Shown here one piece after another: positions 35,262-46,238 of a stretch of 64,000 bases of DNA. Both the position numbers and the translations under genes were made by a program. The notes below the pieces were generated by a model, which did not search any database, was not told the DNA's origin, and saw only the letters and a program-made list of their open reading frames with translations. Within the stretch, counting starts at the first letter, position 1, and every line of letters begins with the position of its first letter. The stretch comes from Nannobrachium achirus (Eukaryota > Chordata > Actinopteri > Myctophiformes > Myctophidae): NCBI GenBank assembly GCA_963921795.1, contig OY997658.1, forward strand, positions 30,986,589 through 31,050,588. Reading direction: 5' to 3'.

Positions 35262-35904
35262 CTGCAAGGCACACACAGACAGGCATGGAGTGAACGAGGG
35301 AGATGGTGAGAATAAGAAATAAAGACTAGAAATACTGTTCCTACAAAACAGTGTTGTCTCGCTTGTGACTATATTCTGCAGCGTGCTAACTGTCATGTGA
35401 AGCTCAACCAATAGAGCTAACACCACTCCCAGATTTGTTTCCACCAATTGCGCCTCATTGGCTAAGGGCCCTGCCTTTGTACTGTCTGCGGCAGAAATAT
35501 GCAGCAGAAATATTTGGCGGAACTCACTTTATAAATAATGAGGATAACAGTGTCCTCGCCTTTCAGGCGAGCCCACAATTATTATAAAACGTTGAACATA
35601 TTATCAAAGAAATTATATACTACGTTAGTTCCATTGATCCAAGCCAGAACGCAGCTCTGAAAATGCATGTGGCCCACACATCTGAACAGTGCAATTACAT
35701 TGTTCAAATCAGTGTTGCATTGGTGATTCAATGTTTGGGCAATCTGGCAAGCCATCGTCAAAGAAAATGGAACGCCCACTCGGTTTGTCCCTCTTCCTTT
35801 CCTAGCTACTAGCTACAGACTCTGTCTCGAGAGAATGATGTTTGGGTGGACGGTCATTTACTGACAGCACGCACGCGTCACTTAAACAACTACTCGGTGG
35901 TATG

Positions 35905-36240
35905 GTGGCGCAGTCGCCTCACAGCTAGAAGGTCCTGGGTTTGATTCCCGCTGGGGACGCTGGGGACGCTGGGGGCGTGTTCTCTCCTCCGCGTCATCAG
36001 CGCCCATACTCTAAGTGGGGTTGGCAAAAGGGCCTTTCTGTGTGGAGTTTGCATGTTCTCCCCATGTCACCTAGGGTAAAAATGTACCATCACAAAAAAA
36101 TGCAGTAATCCTGGTCTCTATACTTCCTCCCCCTGGCCAGCCGGGGCGCCTGATGGAGGGGAAAGGAACTGGTTGGAATAACGCTATGTACAGCCAGGAA
36201 AAACTCCCCCCGTCAGGTGAAAAGAAGCGGCTTGGACTAC
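35905..36240 (+). mobile_element. tRNA-derived SINE (V-SINE-like)
   Basis: The 5' part GGTGGTATGGTGGCGCAGTC followed by GGTTTGATTCCCG resembles RNA polymerase III A and B boxes of a tRNA-derived SINE. The central TGTGTGGAGTTTGCATGTTC segment is the conserved core of fish V-SINE-type families. Three GGGGACGCT units lie between. The tail is unclear. Family name is an inference. Confidence 0.75.
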
Positions 36241-37223
36241 TCATACATAGAAGGAAGCATGAGGTCAGTCCGTTGCTCTCCCCAGGTTGGCAGAGGGAGT
36301 GTAGCGCCCAGGATTATTAGATAATTGGCACTGGGTGAAAAATGGGTTGCAAAACCGTGGGATAAAAAAATAAATAAAAAAAACTCTACATGAGTTAACA
36401 GGTCTATTGATATGCATATAGGCTCGTCCCTTTGTTGAATCACCCTGCTGTGACACTACAACGTCTGTAAACGTTGTCGAGGTGTGAACTTGAAGGTTGT
36501 TTTTTACTTTGATGCATGTCCCTGCACGTGCTCCTGCTGAAAGAGATTTGGGACGGCGTGTACGCGCGTGACACAACGCTGGTTCTATTACAACAGTACA
36601 AGCTGTAGACTGCAGACAAATATGAATTATTGGCATCACTGGATATAATATGTTCAACAATCAGACACAATCGAGATGTTCTGCTTGTCTGCGTGCAGAT
36701 CCCTGGGCTGAAATACGGCTTTGACTTTTCAAACTGTCACTTTCTCAACAAGTATATTCTCCATCCTCCAATGAGAGAGTAAAGAATGAGAGTATTAACT
36801 CTCAAGTCAAACTGTGAGACTCGGGCTCTGTGAATTATAATCCTATACGCAGCTGCTCATTAAAGTGGGTGCCCGGAGGGAGAAACGTTTCCAGTACCCT
36901 TCAAAGGACTTATTTTTCAGCAATGTGAAGCCGTTGACCATAAAGAATAGATTACACAGCTTTTAATAATGGACCGTGCACGTGCACGTGCACGTGCGTG
37001 GGTGTGTAGAAGAAACATGAATTAGTGAAATACCGGTAAGGGACAGAACTACTAAGGATGCATTTACAGACATGCCATCAGGGACGTGCTGGCCATTGGG
37101 AAAAGCGGGACAACTCCCGAACGGCCGGTTCATTCCAGGCCGTTCCAGGCCGGCCATTAGGAAAAAATTAAAAATAAAATGTCGGCCGTCGTTCCATTTT
37201 GGGGGCTGGGCGGCCAACAAAGT
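36241..37223. other. intron sequence, no gene seen
   Basis: Unique-looking, with overlapping CACGTG units at 36976-36998. No gene supported. Confidence 0.5.
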
Positions 37224-37330
37224 AAATCGTCACTGTCAGGCAGAAACCTTGTATCTCCAAGTTTCAAATTTGTAGATTTCTTACAAGGTTTCCACCCGAG
37301 GTTTCCACCCGACAACGACGAAATATAACT
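37224..37330. mobile_element. family C short copy without palindrome
   Basis: ATCGTCACTGTCAGGCAGAA at the left and CACCCGACAACGACGAAAT at the right, with no GATCTACAAGC hairpin between. Confidence 0.65.
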
Positions 37331-37886
37331 CATGTAATTGGCCCACTGGCTTGTCACTTGTCATGATCTGAAATGGCAAATCTTTGAGTAGCAGCAGCGC
37401 TATAGAGAGAGATCTCTCTCTATAGCCTGCAATGAGGGCCTCTACAACTCTTTTTCCCAGGCTGAATCAGGGGCCCAGCACGTCCCTGCATGCCATTTCA
37501 AACCTTCACACGTCCTGCCGTTAGCAAGACAGTAGATTTTTCCAGTGGACTGGCAGAACATTGAGCTTGTAGATCAGCTATTTTTGCGATTTTTATGACC
37601 TTCTCTGACTTTGAAGTTTAAATCTACCTATGACGGTGGATTCTGTTTTTCTAATGGGAATGGAGTTTTGTTTCTTGCCATTTCCGGGTTTCTGCAAAAA
37701 TACGCTCCATTCTCCATAAAAAATAGAAAGGCGGAACAGGGAAAGAAACCTGTGAAAAAATGCAATTGCAGGAAGTTTTCAGGAAAAGAGCAGTAAATAC
37801 TGAAGACTTGAAACCGCACATTTGTATATGAATAGGAATGAAAGCAGGAGAGGGGATGAGAGATGAGAAGGAGGAATATATAAGGA

Positions 37887-38136
37887 TATCGTCACTGTCG
37901 GGCAGAAACCTTGTATCTTGAAGTTTCAAATTTGTATGTTTTTTTGTCAAGTAAAGCCCTGCTTCATCATACAAGACTGTCGCACAAAACTAGTGAAAAT
38001 AGCCGATCTACAAGCACACAACGCCTCGCGGCGCGAGGCGTTGTGTGCTTGTAGATCTGCTATTTTCACTAGTTGAAATCATTTTTAAAATGATAGATAC
38101 AAAAGGAGAGGTTTTGGACATCCGACAACAAAGATA
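37887..38136. mobile_element. family C element with palindrome
   Basis: Left end TATCGTCACTGTCGGGCAG, right end CCGACAACAAAGATATA. Central palindrome 37990-38073 with GCGAGGCGTTGTGTGCTTG arm. Confidence 0.8.
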
Positions 38137-38775
38137 TAAAGATGTACTGTGGGTGAAGTCCCTGCCTCCAGTATACCTTATTATATAACATTTATTCCTC
38201 AAATTTTGCACACACAGTTATACATTTGCATACATTACATTATACCTTAAACATTTATTTAATAAATTACATGGATGAAGTTTCTTAAATTGTCAAGGTC
38301 GGCGCTTTGTGTTTTTTCTACTTTCTTTTTTAAAACCTCCTTTCCTGTTTTCCCCCAGCTCCCCTCTGCCCCTACCCCCCCCCCCCCCACCCATAAAAAC
38401 GAAAAAGGAGAGAAAAAGAAAAAGACAAAAGAAAAAGAAAAAAGAGGAAAGAGTTAAGAGATTAGAGAGAAGAGAAGAAGGAAAGAAACCAAAAGCATGT
38501 TGACTCAACCTCGAGTGGCGCCTTGTGAGATCCAGAAAAATAATAATTCGTAGTTCACACCCTCGGCTCAAGTGGGATGACAGTCACCAATATGTATCAC
38601 TACTCCAAAGGGATATTTTGTAGACTGTTGTGTTGACACGGGAGATAAGAGGTTGCCAATGTGTATAAACATTTTCTGCGGAGCCCCGGGCTGCACATTT
38701 TTTTTTCTCATTTCAAAACATCAGTTCAGGTCCCGCAGCCAAGAAGTTTTGCCCCCAGTATACCGTCGCTGTCGG

Positions 38776-39387
38776 TAGTGGTGTAAAGTAACTAAGTACA
38801 TTTACTTAAGTACTGTACTTAAGGTACAGTTTTGAGGTATCTGTACTTTACTTGAGTATTTACAATTTACTTTACTTTTACTTCTACTCCACTACATCTC
38901 GGGTCCAAATAATGTACTTTTACTCCACTACAATTATTTGAAACCTTTAATTACTAGTTACTTTGCAGATATAAATTTAAATATTATAAAATATACATAA
39001 ACCACTTTAGCCCTATTTTATACCTTGGCTATTTAAAAAAAAAATATATATATATATACTTTTTGATGCAAATACTTTCATACTTTTTTTTTTTTACTCA
39101 AGTACATGTTGAATTTTGTACTTTTACTTGTAAGGGTACCCTCACACCAAAATACCTATGAGAGTGGAATCCGCGTTCCGCCAATGCATTTCAATGAGAA
39201 AGGAGCGTTTTTTGCAGAAATCCTCTGCTGGCATGAAACCGCTTCATTCTCATTGAAATGCATTGGCGGAACACGGATTCCACTCTCATAGGTACTTTGG
39301 TGTGAGGGCACCCTAACAGAGTATTTCTACATTGCCGTATTGATACTTTTATTCAAGTAAAAAATGTGAGTACTTTTTCCAGCACTG
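38776..39387 (+). mobile_element. family F hAT-type element, complete
   Basis: Ends TAGTGGTGTAAAGTAAC / GTACTTTTTCCAGCACTG with a perfect 8-bp target duplication GCTGTCGG (38768-38775, 39388-39395). The target is itself a family C element. Contains a Harbinger-like palindrome at 39134-39313 and lacks the GATCTACAAGC hairpin. Confidence 0.9.
39134..39313. mobile_element. Harbinger-like palindromic element inside family F
   Basis: Ends GGGTACCCTCACACC / GGTGTGAGGGCACCC with TAA on both sides. The arms are nearly complete inverted copies (GAGAGTGGAATCCGCGTTCC). Confidence 0.85.
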
Positions 39388-39468
39388 GCTGTCGGGCAGA
39401 AACCCTGTACAGTAAAAAAAAACGTTACTTTTCAGGAAACATTTATAAAACCCACAGACTTCACTCTT

Positions 39469-39802
39469 AAGGCTTTATCAGAGTGTGAGGTGAAGAGCTA
39501 TCACCTCCAACCTTTAGGTGATAAGCTATCACCTAAAAAATGTGATGGCCATATCATAGTCACGGACTCACGGTGAAGTCCTATCACCGCGCCTCTGTGC
39601 CTCTAAAACCCAGGGGGCACACTGATTGGTCTAGATCGACCAATCAGTGAACGGGGTGATGGGGAGATGTCTGAAAGTAAAAACAGAGGAGAGATGTCTA
39701 GGTCCGCGGCTAATGACGTAACGTTGTAGTTTTCTGACTTTAAAATACTACACCGCGGTGATAACCCATCACCGCAGACTACACTATGATAAGGCCATAA
39801 GT
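39469..39802. mobile_element. mini-element with 21-bp inverted repeats
   Basis: CTTAAGGCTTTATCAGAGTG on the left and CACTATGATAAGGCCATAAG on the right. Inside are a perfect palindrome around TGGTCTAGATCGACCA (39637-39648 region) and several CTATCACC units. Class unassigned. Confidence 0.7.
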
Positions 39803-39869
39803 TTCAATTCACAAATGTCTCAACAATAGCGGAAAATAACTGAACTTGTAGATCGGCTATTTTTGCACA

Positions 39870-40670
39870 ACACTCTTGTATGGTGAATTAGGGCATTCAT
39901 TTACCCCCCCAAAACAAACACACATGCGCGCACAAAGTTGAAATATGGGAATATACGTTTTCTGCCCGACAATGATGATATGTTACGTGCCGTTTGTGTG
40001 TGTGTGTGTGCGCGCGCGAGTGTGTACAGTATGTGTGTGTGTGTGTACGTGTCTGTTATATAACTCCCACACAACATGCAATTATCCCTATGATGGATGC
40101 ATGAATTTAAGTGCCGCCATCGCGGGAATGAGCAATCACGGTTTAAATGCGTATGCTGCACAACAAATTGCCTCGTGGTGGACATTAAAGCCGCAACTAA
40201 ATAAATGTCCAAACTAAACTTTGCAAAAGAAAAATTGCCCGTGAATGAAAAATAAATTCAGTTTTAGTGCACTTAACAACAACATTTATCAACAACTGAG
40301 AGAGAGCGGAAATGTGTGAACTTACATAAATAAACAATGTTAGTGCACACACTAGCACCCCGCAGCTTCTCTTTGTTTTCGGTTCCACTACGCTAATGTA
40401 TTATTCACAAGAACACAGAAAGAATGAGAAAAATAGGTATATTTTCTCCTTACAGTACAGTATGTAGATCTGAACTCTTATTATTATTACTTATAATATA
40501 AATTTAAAGGAGTGTCTAAAGGTAATCTAAAAAGTAAACTGTAAAAAGAAAAGGGTTTTAAAAATAAAAAGTTGGAACTATTCTATTAATGCAGACACCG
40601 GTATACATATTGAGAGCTATCTGAAAATGCCTCAGATGCAGATTACATAATGGACCTTGGTAATATGAAA
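39870..40670. other. intron sequence, no gene seen
   Basis: Contains a family C end near 39955-39985, (GT)n at 40000-40050 and AT-rich unique sequence. No gene. Confidence 0.5.
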
Positions 40671-40682
40671 AGGGTTGAAAAC

Positions 40683-41006
40683 CACTGTCTTAACCCATTT
40701 AGGTATTAAAAATCGTGAAGGTAGGTTTCTGAAAAATCTACCTTTCTATATGTCAGTGGTTCTCAAACTGTTTCATGTCAAAGACCCCCAAAATGATATG
40801 TATTTGCATGGCCACGGACCCCTCATCTCAAAATATTTAGTTCCAGGCATCACCCCATGGCTAGAAGCTAAATTTGAGTTACAAATGTTCGCTTTAAAAA
40901 CACATAAAATATTCAAAGATTTGCTCACATTTTCACGACTTTTCAAAAATAGCAGATCTACAAGCTGAGTGCCGCGCTGTGAGCTTGTAGATCTGCTATT
41001 TTTCAA
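40683..41006 (+). mobile_element. family B element, interrupted by family A
   Basis: Starts at TTAACCCATTTAGG and carries the family body (TGTCAGTGGTTCTCAAACTG, TTCACGACTTTTCAAAAATA). Palindrome at 40943-41003. Its 3' end resumes after the family A insertion (AGCTAAAGTATCAAATAATT, 41388-41407). Confidence 0.8.
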
Positions 41007-41015
41007 TAGCTAAAG

Positions 41016-41387
41016 TAGGGGTCTTCAACAGGGGGTCCTGGACCCCTAGGAGTTCCTCAGAGTTACTACAGGGGGTCCTCCAAATGTTTGTGAGATAGAA
41101 ACTTTTTTCCTCCTTTTTTATATTAACCACATTCCAAATTCGGAGAATTTAAGTCAAAAATAGCAGATCTACAAGCTCACAACGCCTCGCGCTGCGAGGC
41201 GTCAAGTTTAGACGGTTCAAGTAGTTAAATATCTGAAAACACAAATTGACATGAATCCAAAATACACTGATGATTGTGCTGTCAAAAGACGAAACCATAT
41301 GGAATCTATTAACAGGTTGTGGTGGTCCCTGCTTCATCTCCCTCTCATCTAAGGGGTCCTTGGCCTGAAAACGTTGAAGAACCCCTG
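41016..41387 (+). mobile_element. hAT-type family A element nested in family B
   Basis: Ends TAGGGGTCTTCAAC / GTTGAAGAACCCCTG, with a perfect 8-bp duplication AGCTAAAG (41008-41015, 41388-41395). Ends 57 nt from the exon at 41445. Palindrome at 41156-41202 is truncated. Confidence 0.92.
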
Positions 41388-41444
41388 AGCTAAAGTATCA
41401 AATAATTTCAGGCCTGATAGCGATGAACGAGTCTGTGCACTCAC

Positions 41445-41730
41445 ACGTTGGTGGTGAAGATACCGTAGAGCAGCTCCAGCTCGGGCAGGTAGAAGGTGCC
41501 CTGCAGCTCGTTGTAGCCGAAGGGGATCTCTCCGGGCCGCGAGCAGTTGAGGCGCGCCTTCATGAAGGTGGTCCACGTGTCCTCCAGCAGGAAGCGCCCC
41601 CCGATGTCGTTCTTGCAGACGCGGCCGGCGCGGGAGAACACGGTCCGGCCGCAGTCGTGCTCCACCGCGTTCTCCCGGAAGAAGAAGTACGTGAAGTTGC
41701 CGATGTCGTAGGAGGAGACGAAGTTGGGCT
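41445..41730 (-). CDS. sema5a: sema5a exon, Sema domain, 95 codons
   Basis: A 286-nt exon encoding EPNFVSSYDIGNFTYFFFRE, NAVEHDCGRTVFSRAGRVCK, NDIGGRFLLEDTWTTFMKAR and LNCSRPGEIPFGYNELQGTF, then YLPELELLYGIFTTNV. This is the core of the Sema domain: the YFFFRE strand, the R-A-R-VCKND(I/V)GG motif and the W-TF-KARLNCS motif, the last containing a conserved cysteine and glycosylation site. It begins with two bases completing Glu and ends with two bases of a Val codon. The donor is GTGAGT. It is GC-rich compared with the flanking introns. Transposon palindromes lie within 60 nt downstream and 90 nt upstream. Confidence 0.98.
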
Positions 41731-41820
41731 CTGCGGGCGGAGGGAGAGAGAGAGGAGTGTTGATTTCATAGACTAAAACTAGGACGGAAAATGTTCGTCA
41801 ACCGTCTTTTTTCAACTTAA

Positions 41821-42352
41821 AGGGATATTTCACTTTCAAAAAAACTTTTGGTAATTTTATCATCTAATCAGGCTTTTATGAATACCCTGAACAGTTTTTA
41901 ATTAGCTTGATTGAATATTTAGATATTTGATGTAAATGTTACCAGGCCCTCCAGGCCCAGGGCCTCTCCCCACACACACCCACACCCAACTTCAAACTTC
42001 ATTTTAACCGTGATAGATTCATTAAAAACACCCATTATTTTTTCTGGTGACTCATATTACCCTCCTAATATGTGAGCAGGCCGTGTTTTTTCGATAACTT
42101 TTTTCATTTATTTTTATTAATTTCTTTTTTGTATTTAATTTTTTCCATTTTCCCAAATAATTATTAAAAATAAATGAAGTTATCGAAAAAACACGGCCTG
42201 CTCACGTATTAGGAGGTTAATATGAGTCACCAGAAAAAATAATGGGTGTTTTTAATGAATCTATCATGGTTAAAATGAAGTTTGAAGTTACAATGGGTGT
42301 GTATGTGGAGAGAGGCCCTTCCACTGCTCCCTGTTGAAAGTCGAATATCCCT
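41821..42352. mobile_element. TTAA-target palindromic element
   Basis: TTAA duplicated (41817-41820, 42353-42356). Ends AGGGATATTTCACTTTCAA / TTGAAAGTCGAATATCCCT. Arms of about 140 bp (41980-42120 and 42165-42300) are almost perfectly complementary. It lies 90 nt 5' of the exon at 41445-41730 in the transcript. Kolobok- or piggyBac-type by target only. Confidence 0.85.
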
Positions 42353-42356
42353 TTAA

Positions 42357-44049
42357 TAAAAATGAAATAAAAACTAAGCTATGATGACTAAAACTATAGA
42401 GCAGTAAGGTCATGACGTGACTAAGGGTAATTTCTCTAGTCTATGGAGAATAACATTGCGTCATCTTAAAATCGTCTCATATAAGCATTGTGGTCCAAAA
42501 AAAAAACTAACGGTCTGCGCGATATTGTCGGGGAGGTGGCTCTGTATGGTTTATGATAGTCAGTCACTCATAATTTGATAAAGCCTGTTTCTAGCGAAAA
42601 TGTAACTAATTCAGCGACAGTAACATTAGCCTTTTCTCACCATCAGTTGATTCTACATATCCATATGAGTCAAACCGCTTAGAATCTAAGCGGATTGACT
42701 CAAATGATCTAAGCCTTAGATCATTTGTTTACGTTTGGAACACAGTTCTTATATGATGCGATATGAAAAAAGTCTACGGGAATTCAGAATGAGGTGAAAA
42801 AAAACTTGAACCAGGTAGGATGGGTAAATGACGTCAAACTTCACTGCTCTATTACCAAATATATTGACAATTTCGTCAACAAATAAAAACTAAACTAAAA
42901 TGTTAAGGAGGGACTAGAGGAGAAGAGATCCAGTAGAACCAAAAGACAAGTCATTTTAAGTTTGGTTGCGCTCGGGTGAACTCTGAAAATACAAGCTCAG
43001 AACGCGTCGCAACCAAATGTAAAATCAGACATTATCAGGCCATCAAGGCACCGCCAACTGTATTTGGTTAATATCGTATGATTTTTAGTCGATAAAAACT
43101 AGACTAGAACTAAAACATTTCAGATGACTAAAATATGACTAAAACTAAAATAAATGTTATTCAAAAGACTATGAGTAAAACTAAATCAAAAGTTCCTGTC
43201 AGAATCAACACTAGGGAGAGCAGAGAGGTGGTATAATAGCCGGGGGGAGCGAGGAGAGGGAGAGGAGAATGCAGGAATGAGTTATGACTGATTGACTCAC
43301 GGTGAGAGGGCGTGTGCACAGCCCACACATCCACATGCTGTTGGTGATAGGTATTAATAACCGTGGGACGCGTTATGAATGGCTTTGTGTGGTAATAAGA
43401 AAACCCATTTTTCATTCTCCCAATACCTAAAGGTTAGGATGAGAAATGACCAAAACAAGGCGCAGCGTAATAGCCCCTTCGCCTCTAACTAAAACAGGCG
43501 ACCCTCGCGACATCATCATCACAAAGGTGTTCATCTTTATGTATGACATTATTGGATCTAAACCGCACACTTAATTCTCGCTGACAGCGATTTAATTCAC
43601 TTTTAAATGAAAAAGTATTTCCCCATCATGATTCTCAACCCAACCGCTCACCCATACCCCCCACCCCTGCAGCTTTGGACAGCAGCACAGGGTGGGAAAA
43701 GAGGGAGAAGAAAAATCAATTCCCCATAAAATTAGTTATTAAGCTTTTCTCAGAGGTTTCTGCATAGCAGCAGAAGGGGGATGACTTTTAATTTATTTTT
43801 TCAATTGAAATGTGACTCAGATAATAGTCTTTCAATGACAAGATAGCGTTTGACCCACTCGCTCTTTAGACTCAGCCAACTAAAACTGTTCTTCAATTAT
43901 TCGTTATTCGTTCCTGGTGAATAAAAATAGATTAAAAAAAAGACTATTTTCCCATCAATTGTTATTGCTTGTGCAATACTTTTGACTTAAATAAAAGGAA
44001 AAAGAGGCAATTACAAGAGAGCAACCTTTACCTCTTCTGCACTGTAAAG
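42357..44049. other. intron sequence, no gene seen
   Basis: Two adjoining perfect hairpins at 42667-42730 (GCTTAGA/TCTAAGC and AATGATCTAAG/CTTAGATCATT). Otherwise unique-looking intron with no exon. Confidence 0.5.
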
Positions 44050-44515
44050 CAGGGGTCTTCAACAGGGTGTCCGGGACACCTATGGGGTCCTCAGAGTTAC
44101 TACAGGGGGTCCTCCAAATCTTTGTGTGATAGAAACTAGTTTTTTCCCTTTTTTATATTAACCACTTGAACCCTAGCGTCCATATTCTGAGAACTTTAGC
44201 CAAAAATAGCAGATCTACAAGCTCACAACACCTCACGCTGCAAGGTGTTGTGAGCTTGTAGATCGCTATTTTCGGCAAGGGGCTTTGGAGGGGAAAAAGA
44301 GCAGACTAAGTACAGTGAAAGGACAAGTTTATTAAGTATTGACGATTCAAGTGGTTAAATAATTGAAAACCCACATTAACATGAATCCAAAATACACTGG
44401 TGATTGTGCTGTCAAACAGTGAAACTCTATGGAATCTATGAACAGGTTTGGGGGTCCCTGCTTCATCTCTCTCTCAACTAAGGGGTCCTTGGGCTGAAAA
44501 CGTTGAAGACCCCTG
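44050..44515 (+). mobile_element. hAT-type family A element, complete
   Basis: Ends CAGGGGTCTTCAAC / GTTGAAGACCCCTG; 8-bp duplication CTGTAAAG / CTCTAAAG (one mismatch). Complete palindrome at 44202-44273. Reference copy for the family, 466 bp. Confidence 0.93.
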
Positions 44516-44686
44516 CTCTAAAGTATACTTTATGACTCTGTATATTCCAGCACTTTACTTTACTACAGGTTGTTACTACAGGTAACATCTTACACCCTGG
44601 GTAACGTCCTGAGTAGCAGTCCACTCACGTACCGACTGTCTCCATTAATACAGTACGTCTCTGCCCAAGAGTCCAAGGCCCCTTAC

Positions 44687-44900
44687 CGTTGAGCCACTTG
44701 GAGTTGTACTGGGCCGTGCGGAGCGGGGGCATCCCGCCCAGGCTGCGGTAGATGGCCGGGTCGCGGCCAGAGAAGTCCATGGCGGTGGCGGCATACAGCT
44801 CCCCGCTGGAGGTGATGAGGGCCGTGGAGTTGTGGAGCGGGTTGTAAGGACAGCGCGCCATCCCACTGATCTGGTCGTGGATCTCCGTCAGGTTTGTCAA
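44687..44900 (-). CDS. sema5a: sema5a exon, Sema domain, 71 codons plus 1 nt
   Basis: A 214-nt exon encoding LTNLTEIHDQISGMARCPYN, then N-S-T-A-L-I-T, GELYAATAMDFSGRDPAIYR and SLGG-PPLRTAQYNSKWLN. The GELYA(G/A)T and RTAQYNSKWLN motifs are diagnostic for the Sema propeller. Predicted glycosylation sites are NLT and NST. It starts in phase 0 and ends with one base (G) of a Glu codon that the next exon completes. The acceptor tract is pyrimidine-rich (CTCTCCTCCGTGTTCAG) and the donor is GTAAGG. A (GAAT)n repeat lies about 35 nt upstream in the transcript sense. Confidence 0.97.
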
Positions 44901-44934
44901 CTGAACACGGAGGAGAGGGAGGGTGGTTAGATAA

Positions 44935-45015
44935 ATGAATGAATGAATGACTAAGTGAATGAATGAATGAATGAATGAATGAATGAATGAATGAACGAAC
45001 AAACGAATGAATGAA
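44935..45015. repeat. (GAAT)n microsatellite
   Basis: About 18 GAAT units with a few variants. Confidence 0.97.
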
Positions 45016-45117
45016 TGGGTGATTAGAAGCGTTGAGGAGGCAGAGGAGAATGGAGGTGGGAAGAAGGGAAGAGGAGAGAGACGCATCCTTTTTCGGTGGC
45101 CTACTGTAAGATGGGAG

Positions 45118-45412
45118 AGTGTTTTTTGCAGGTCTTTCAGTACGAGTGTATCAAAAAAGCAACTGGGTTAAGCACCGTTGGTACCAAGCAGTTTAACATT
45201 CACCAGGTTAACATTCACCAGCGTCGGCAGGTAAGCATTTCATCAGGTTAGTTTTACTGAGGTTAGGGTTAGGGTTAAGGTTAGGTTTAGGTGTATCTCC
45301 GTCTCCCCGACTTTCGTCACCTCCGCGCAGCCAATCACAAGCTTCCACTGCCTTAACCCAGTTGCTTTTTTGATAGACTCGGACTGAAACACCTGCAAAA
45401 AACAGTCTCCCT
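45118..45412. mobile_element. element with ~50-bp inverted repeats and TTAGGG-like core
   Basis: Ends GTGTTTTTTGCAGGTCTTTC / GAAACACCTGCAAAAAACAG, with AAAAAAGCAACTGGGTTAAG at the inner edge of the left arm. Inside are CAGCGTCGGCAGGTAAGC and TTAGGGTTAGGGTTAAGG, then CCAATCACAAGCTTCC. These also occur at 30.4 and 49.0 kb. Confidence 0.8.
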
Positions 45413-45545
45413 GCCTAAGATAGCAGATCTACAGTATAAGCTCACAGCGTGTCGCGGTGCAACGCGCTGTGAGGTTATACTGTACAGTATACAGTATCTA
45501 CTATTTTTCGGCGCATGATGCCCAACAAAGTATAAATCGAGCGTA

Positions 45546-45711
45546 ATGCTGCGTTCACACAACGGCAGATACAAAAGACACAAAGATACAAAGCTACACA
45601 GCATATGTAGCTTTTGTAGCAGTGGGATGCATCTTTGTATCCTCATGTCACTGGCTTCTATCCAAAATTAATGGTAGCCTGTTTCTTTGTAGCTGCCGGT
45701 GTGAACGCAAG
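45546..45711. mobile_element. Harbinger-like mini-element
   Basis: Ends TGCGTTCACACAACGGCAG / CTGCCGGTGTGAACGCA; inner arms GATACAAAG / CTTTGTATC. Confidence 0.65.
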
Positions 45712-46199
45712 AGAGAGAAATTATGCAATGAGATGTGAAACGGCACAGAGAAAAACCTCAGCGGTAGTCCTACAGAGAAAGTTAAAGAAAATACCCATAG
45801 AGCAGGCGAAGTTAGTATGTTTGGTATGTGTACAGTTATGCACCTTGACTATAAATACCATGCAAACGGACTGGTTTACATCCTTGTGGAGTAGTCATCC
45901 AGAGTTAAAAGATTAAACAATGAGTACTGGAGCAGAGCTCCTCTTGAGATTTCCAGTTTCTACTGATCACTGCATAAAACTTAAAATGTAGCACAAAAGA
46001 GGCAAAGGGCAGCATGCATTTACATGCAAACCAGACACGCCTGGTAATGTGCTGTTTGCCATTGCAGATACAGTATGCAAATAGAACAGCGATAAAAATA
46101 TCCTCCTGTCTCATTATTACTTGTTTTGTTTTGTTTGTTTTATACACACCAGTTATACTTGCACAAACCCACAGATTGTCAGCCTGTCTCTCTCATGTA

Positions 46200-46238
<39 letters not shown>

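Noticed and set aside
35905-35965. Functional tRNA gene
   Set aside because: Only A/B-box-like segments are present, no cloverleaf, and a SINE core follows.
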